Shown here one piece after another: positions 61,189 through 64,000 of a stretch of 64,000 nucleotides of DNA (within the stretch, counting starts at the first letter, position 1; every line of letters begins with the position of its first letter). The notes under the pieces were generated by a model. That model was not told the DNA's origin, ran no database searches, and worked only from the letters and a program-made list of their open reading frames with translations. The stretch is from assembly GCA_036936605.1 (NCBI GenBank), contig JAUPFV010000002.1, positions 322,540,893 through 322,604,892 on the forward strand. Reading direction: 5' to 3'. Origin of the DNA: Limnanthes douglasii subsp. nivea. Its lineage: Eukaryota > Streptophyta > Magnoliopsida > Brassicales > Limnanthaceae. Position numbers and translations under genes: made by a program.

Positions 61189-63252
61189 TTACATTAGAGG
61201 AGACCTCCAGTCTTGAGGCCGGTTTACTTGTATTTCAAAGACTTCCTCTTTTTCACCTTCATCAAGTTGAATAGAAGGGCTTTCAAGCACATGGATCCAT
61301 GGGTAGGACTCCGTATATGCTATCGTTGCCAATGAGTCTGCTAATTCATTCTCTGCCCGGGGGATGTGCTCATAGACAACAGCTTTAAACTTTGACGCTT
61401 CATTTTTAAGGAGGAGCAAGTATTTGATCAATTGCTCCTTTCTGGCCTCTGACAGGCCTAGAGCATGGTGGACAAGCAATTGGGAGTCACTTAGTAGCTT
61501 GACCCTTTTTGCTCCACAGATGTATGCCAATTTTAACCCAGCTATAGCTGCTTCGTATTCGGACTCATTATTGGATGCCCTGAAAGCAAAACAAATAGCT
61601 TGGAACATGTTGTCCCCATAGGGGGAAGTGAGACATATTCCTGCCCCAGATCCCATGGTACTGGATCCTCCGTCTGTTCGGACAATCCACACTTTTTTGT
61701 CTTTTGAATCAGCAGGTTGTTCTGAATCCCTATCAGAATGGAATTCGACCAGAAAATCAGCCACAGCTTGAGCTTTTACTGCTGTCCGAGGACCAAAGTC
61801 TATGTCGAAGTCCCCCAACTCTACTGACCATTTTGTCATTCTGCTTGAAATGTCTGCTTTTTGAAGGACATTCTTTAAAGGGAAAGATGTCCGGACTACG
61901 ATAGGATGAGCCTGGAAGTAGGGCCTCATTTTTCTTGCAGCTATCACCAAGGCCAAAGCTAGCTTTTCAAGTTTCAAGTAACGCCTCTCAGCATCAATCA
62001 AGCTTTTGCTGATGTAGTACACTGGGTGAGGATACCCATAATCCTCCCTTACTAACACAGCACTGATGGCACAACTTGAAACAGCCAGATATACAAAAAG
62101 AGTCTCCCCATCGACTGGTTTAAACAAGGTCTTGGGAGAGGACAGATGCTTCTTGATTTCATTGAATGCCTCATCACACTGTGGTGTCCATTCAAACCCC
62201 TTTGCACCCTTCAAGGTTTGAAAGAATGGAGCACATGTGTCCGAAGACCTGGAGATGAATCTGTTCAAAGCTGCCAACCTCCCCGTTAATCGCTGTACTT
62301 CTTTAATGTTTCGAGGAGGCTCCATTTGGAACAAAGCATTGAGTTGGTCCGGGTCGGGTTGTATTCCATGCTCACTTATGATATACCCTAAGAACTTCCC
62401 GGACTGCACTCCGAACACACACTTTTCAGGGTTTAATTTTAAATTCACTTTGGCCAAGTTGGCAAAATTCTCTTGGAGGTCGGACAAGTGCAACTGCTGA
62501 TCCACGCTTTTCACCATCATATCGTCAATGTAAACCTCCATATTTCTTCCAATTTGATCAGCAAATGCCTTATTGACCAACCTTTGATAAGTAGCCCCAG
62601 CATTTTTCAAACCAAAGGGCATCACCTTGTAACAGTGTAAACCTCTATCAGTAACAAAAGTGGTATGCTCTTGATCTTTTGGATCCACTTGGATCTGATT
62701 GTACCCGGAGAATGCATCCATGAAGGAGAGTAGCTTGTTCCCTGAAGTAGAGTCTACTAACTGATCTATCCGGGGAACCGTATACAAGTCTTTTGGGCAA
62801 GCTCGATTGAGGTCTGTGAAGTTAATGCACATACGCCATTTACCATTCTTCTTTTTTACCAAGACATGATTGGCAGTCCACAAAGGGTACTGAGATTCTT
62901 TAATGTGCCCCATCTTTGTGAGTCTGTCAACCTCCTGTACAATGACATCAGCCTTTTCTTTTGAGAAAGCTCTCCTTTTTTGTACCACTGGTGCCACATC
63001 CCTCTGGACTGATAGGTGATGGGAAATCACCTCTGATGGAACTCTAGTAACATCAGCATTGCACCAAGCAAAAACATGCTGATGGTCTTTCAAGAATTTC
63101 AACATTCCTTCTTTCAATATTGGTGGCATTCTGGATCCTATCTTGACATTTTTTCCTTCTTCCAAGCAGTGTGTTTCAACCTCCTCAACTGGGATCAACA
63201 CTCCGGGGGTCTCTCTGGGGTCATCAATTTCACCCTCACCCCAGAAAGGCAC
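61189..63252 (-). pseudogene. Tat-lineage reverse transcriptase, RNase H and archaeal-type RNase H
   Basis: 687 codons open, no internal stop. RT: WTANHVLVKKKNGKWRMC (about 125), LSFMDAFSGYNQIQV (about 175) and the catalytic YIDD at about 241-244. First RNase H about 345-470 (KGFEWTPQCDEAF, LFVYLAVSSCAISAVLV); the position often Asp is Ser, common in Tat. Second, archaeal-type RNase H about 520-655 with RTDGGSS, ESEYEAAIAGL, SDSQL and ENELADSLA, all four acidic positions in place. The frame opens with GTG, not ATG; protein would come from a gag-pol precursor. A frameshift and a stop near 63220-63263 cut it off from protease. Ends at TAA 61189-61191. Confidence 0.92.
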
Positions 63253-63260
63253 TCAAACTG

Positions 63261-63986
63261 CTATTGATCGTTGATACGGACTGCCCCCAGCGTTCGTGGA
63301 GCCAAGGCAGTGGCATAGCATTCTCTTGCAACCTTTTGACTGCTCCGGACAACCCCAATCTGTCCCTGAACAGCATACTTTAGACACTGATGGACTGTCG
63401 AAGCCACTGCATGCATCCTAGAGAGCCAAGACCTCCCTAGAATAGCATTATAACAAGTGGGACAATCCACCACAATGAAGAGTATTCTGACCGTTTTCTT
63501 GAAAGGGCCCCTGCCCAACAACACTTCTTCTTCAAACTCTCCGATTACATCGGCTGAGCTGCCCGTGAAGCCCACGATCGACCTGTCTGATTTTTGAATC
63601 ACAGCTGGATTTTTCATTTTCTTGTAAGTGTCTAGGAAAAGGATATTGGCAGAGCTCCCAGTATCTACCAAAATTCGCCTTATCTCATTGCCCCCTATAG
63701 ATGCTCCTATGACAACAGCATCCTCATGAGGGCCAGCAATATCTCTCAAATCATCCTCATCGAAAACTATGAATGGGAATGAGTTTGGAGATTGATAGGA
63801 TGTCATGCCTCCTTCTAGCTGGGAGGCCAAATTATGAACATGCCTTTTTCTTGAAGAGGTGGTAGGAGCTGTCATAGTGTCCCCTCCGAAGATTGTCAGT
63901 GACTCGAAGAATTTATTGAGCCCGGAGACTGATCTAGAACGCTCCTCAATAGTACCCATTCTGTTTCTGGTTGGATCAGGATCCAA
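63261..63986 (-). pseudogene. Tat-lineage gag end and aspartic protease
   Basis: 241 codons open to the upper edge of the window, so the upstream gag is not visible. The protease active site is LVDTGSSANILF at about residues 106-117, with the flap and second motif region FIVVDCPTCYNAILGRSWL at about 170-190, typical of plant gypsy. The frame ends at TAG 63261-63263, and the RT frame is reached by a shift in the A-run near 63225. The first residues (MDPDPTRNRMGTIEERSRS) are the end of the gag linker. Confidence 0.88.
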
Positions 63987-64000
63987 GTACTCAGACTCCA

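Larger units (their letters stand above)
55917..64000 (-). mobile_element. Tat-lineage Ty3/gypsy element with antisense gene, running off the window
   Basis: The minus strand carries protease, RT, RNase H, a second archaeal-type RNase H and integrase in that order from 63986 to 59974, without a chromodomain. The dual RNase H is the hallmark of the Tat lineage. Between integrase and the left end lies a plus-strand gene of two exons, the antisense extra ORF known from several Tat families. The left limit is an estimate: a TG...CA stretch at 55917-56093, followed by 'ggagccccttttttag' (a purine tract on the minus strand), could be a short 3' LTR, but the 5' LTR and gag start lie outside the window, so it cannot be checked. 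Confidence 0.8.

Noticed and set aside
1..64000. tRNA, rRNA, CRISPR or prokaryotic features
   Set aside because: None found: repeats are retrotransposon modules without regular spacers, and the only tRNA-like words are primer-binding sites.

Overview
The window reads as transposon-rich intergenic DNA from a flowering plant, most likely a eudicot. It is strongly AT-rich (except the coding parts of the last 19 kb), carries Ty1/copia, Ty3/gypsy (Tat lineage) and LINE remains, copia primer sites of the initiator-tRNA-Met type, and a plant type I MADS-box gene. I cannot name the species. No rRNA, tRNA or CRISPR was seen.

Layout. 0-3.1 kb: end of a repeat block, a decayed copia RT/RNase H, and the only convincing host gene, an intron-less M-gamma MADS-box ORF (2234-2743). 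3.1-20 kb and 27.4-45 kb: a mosaic of modules, here named A to I, each present two to six times. Module A carries an Athila-like gag trace, module D is a rearranged copia fragment with LTRs in opposite orientation, and G-H holds an unidentified ORF. One 4.8 kb stretch is tandemly duplicated (about 28258-33061 and 33062-37945). 10.0-11.1 kb: a small gypsy integrase scrap and a LINE 3' end. 20.8-27.4 kb: two complementary halves of a Tat-type gypsy element in opposite orientation, suggesting an inversion with a breakpoint in RT.

45-51 kb: a copia gag fragment apparently interrupted in its protease region by a younger copia element (46037-51150) with two similar LTRs but several breaks in gag, integrase and RT. 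51.4-55.8 kb: a minus-strand Tork-like copia with one frameshift and several in-frame stops. 55.9-64.0 kb: a minus-strand Tat-lineage gypsy element (PR-RT-RH-second RH-IN, running past the window end) whose 3' region holds an antisense plus-strand gene of two exons (56519-59506) with a Transposase_28-like domain and a long coiled coil.

No element looks able to move by itself: each pol has stops, frameshifts or deletions. The best material for follow-up is the antisense two-exon gene, the MADS gene with a depleted basic region, the inferred inversion, and the inverted-LTR copia module copied three times.
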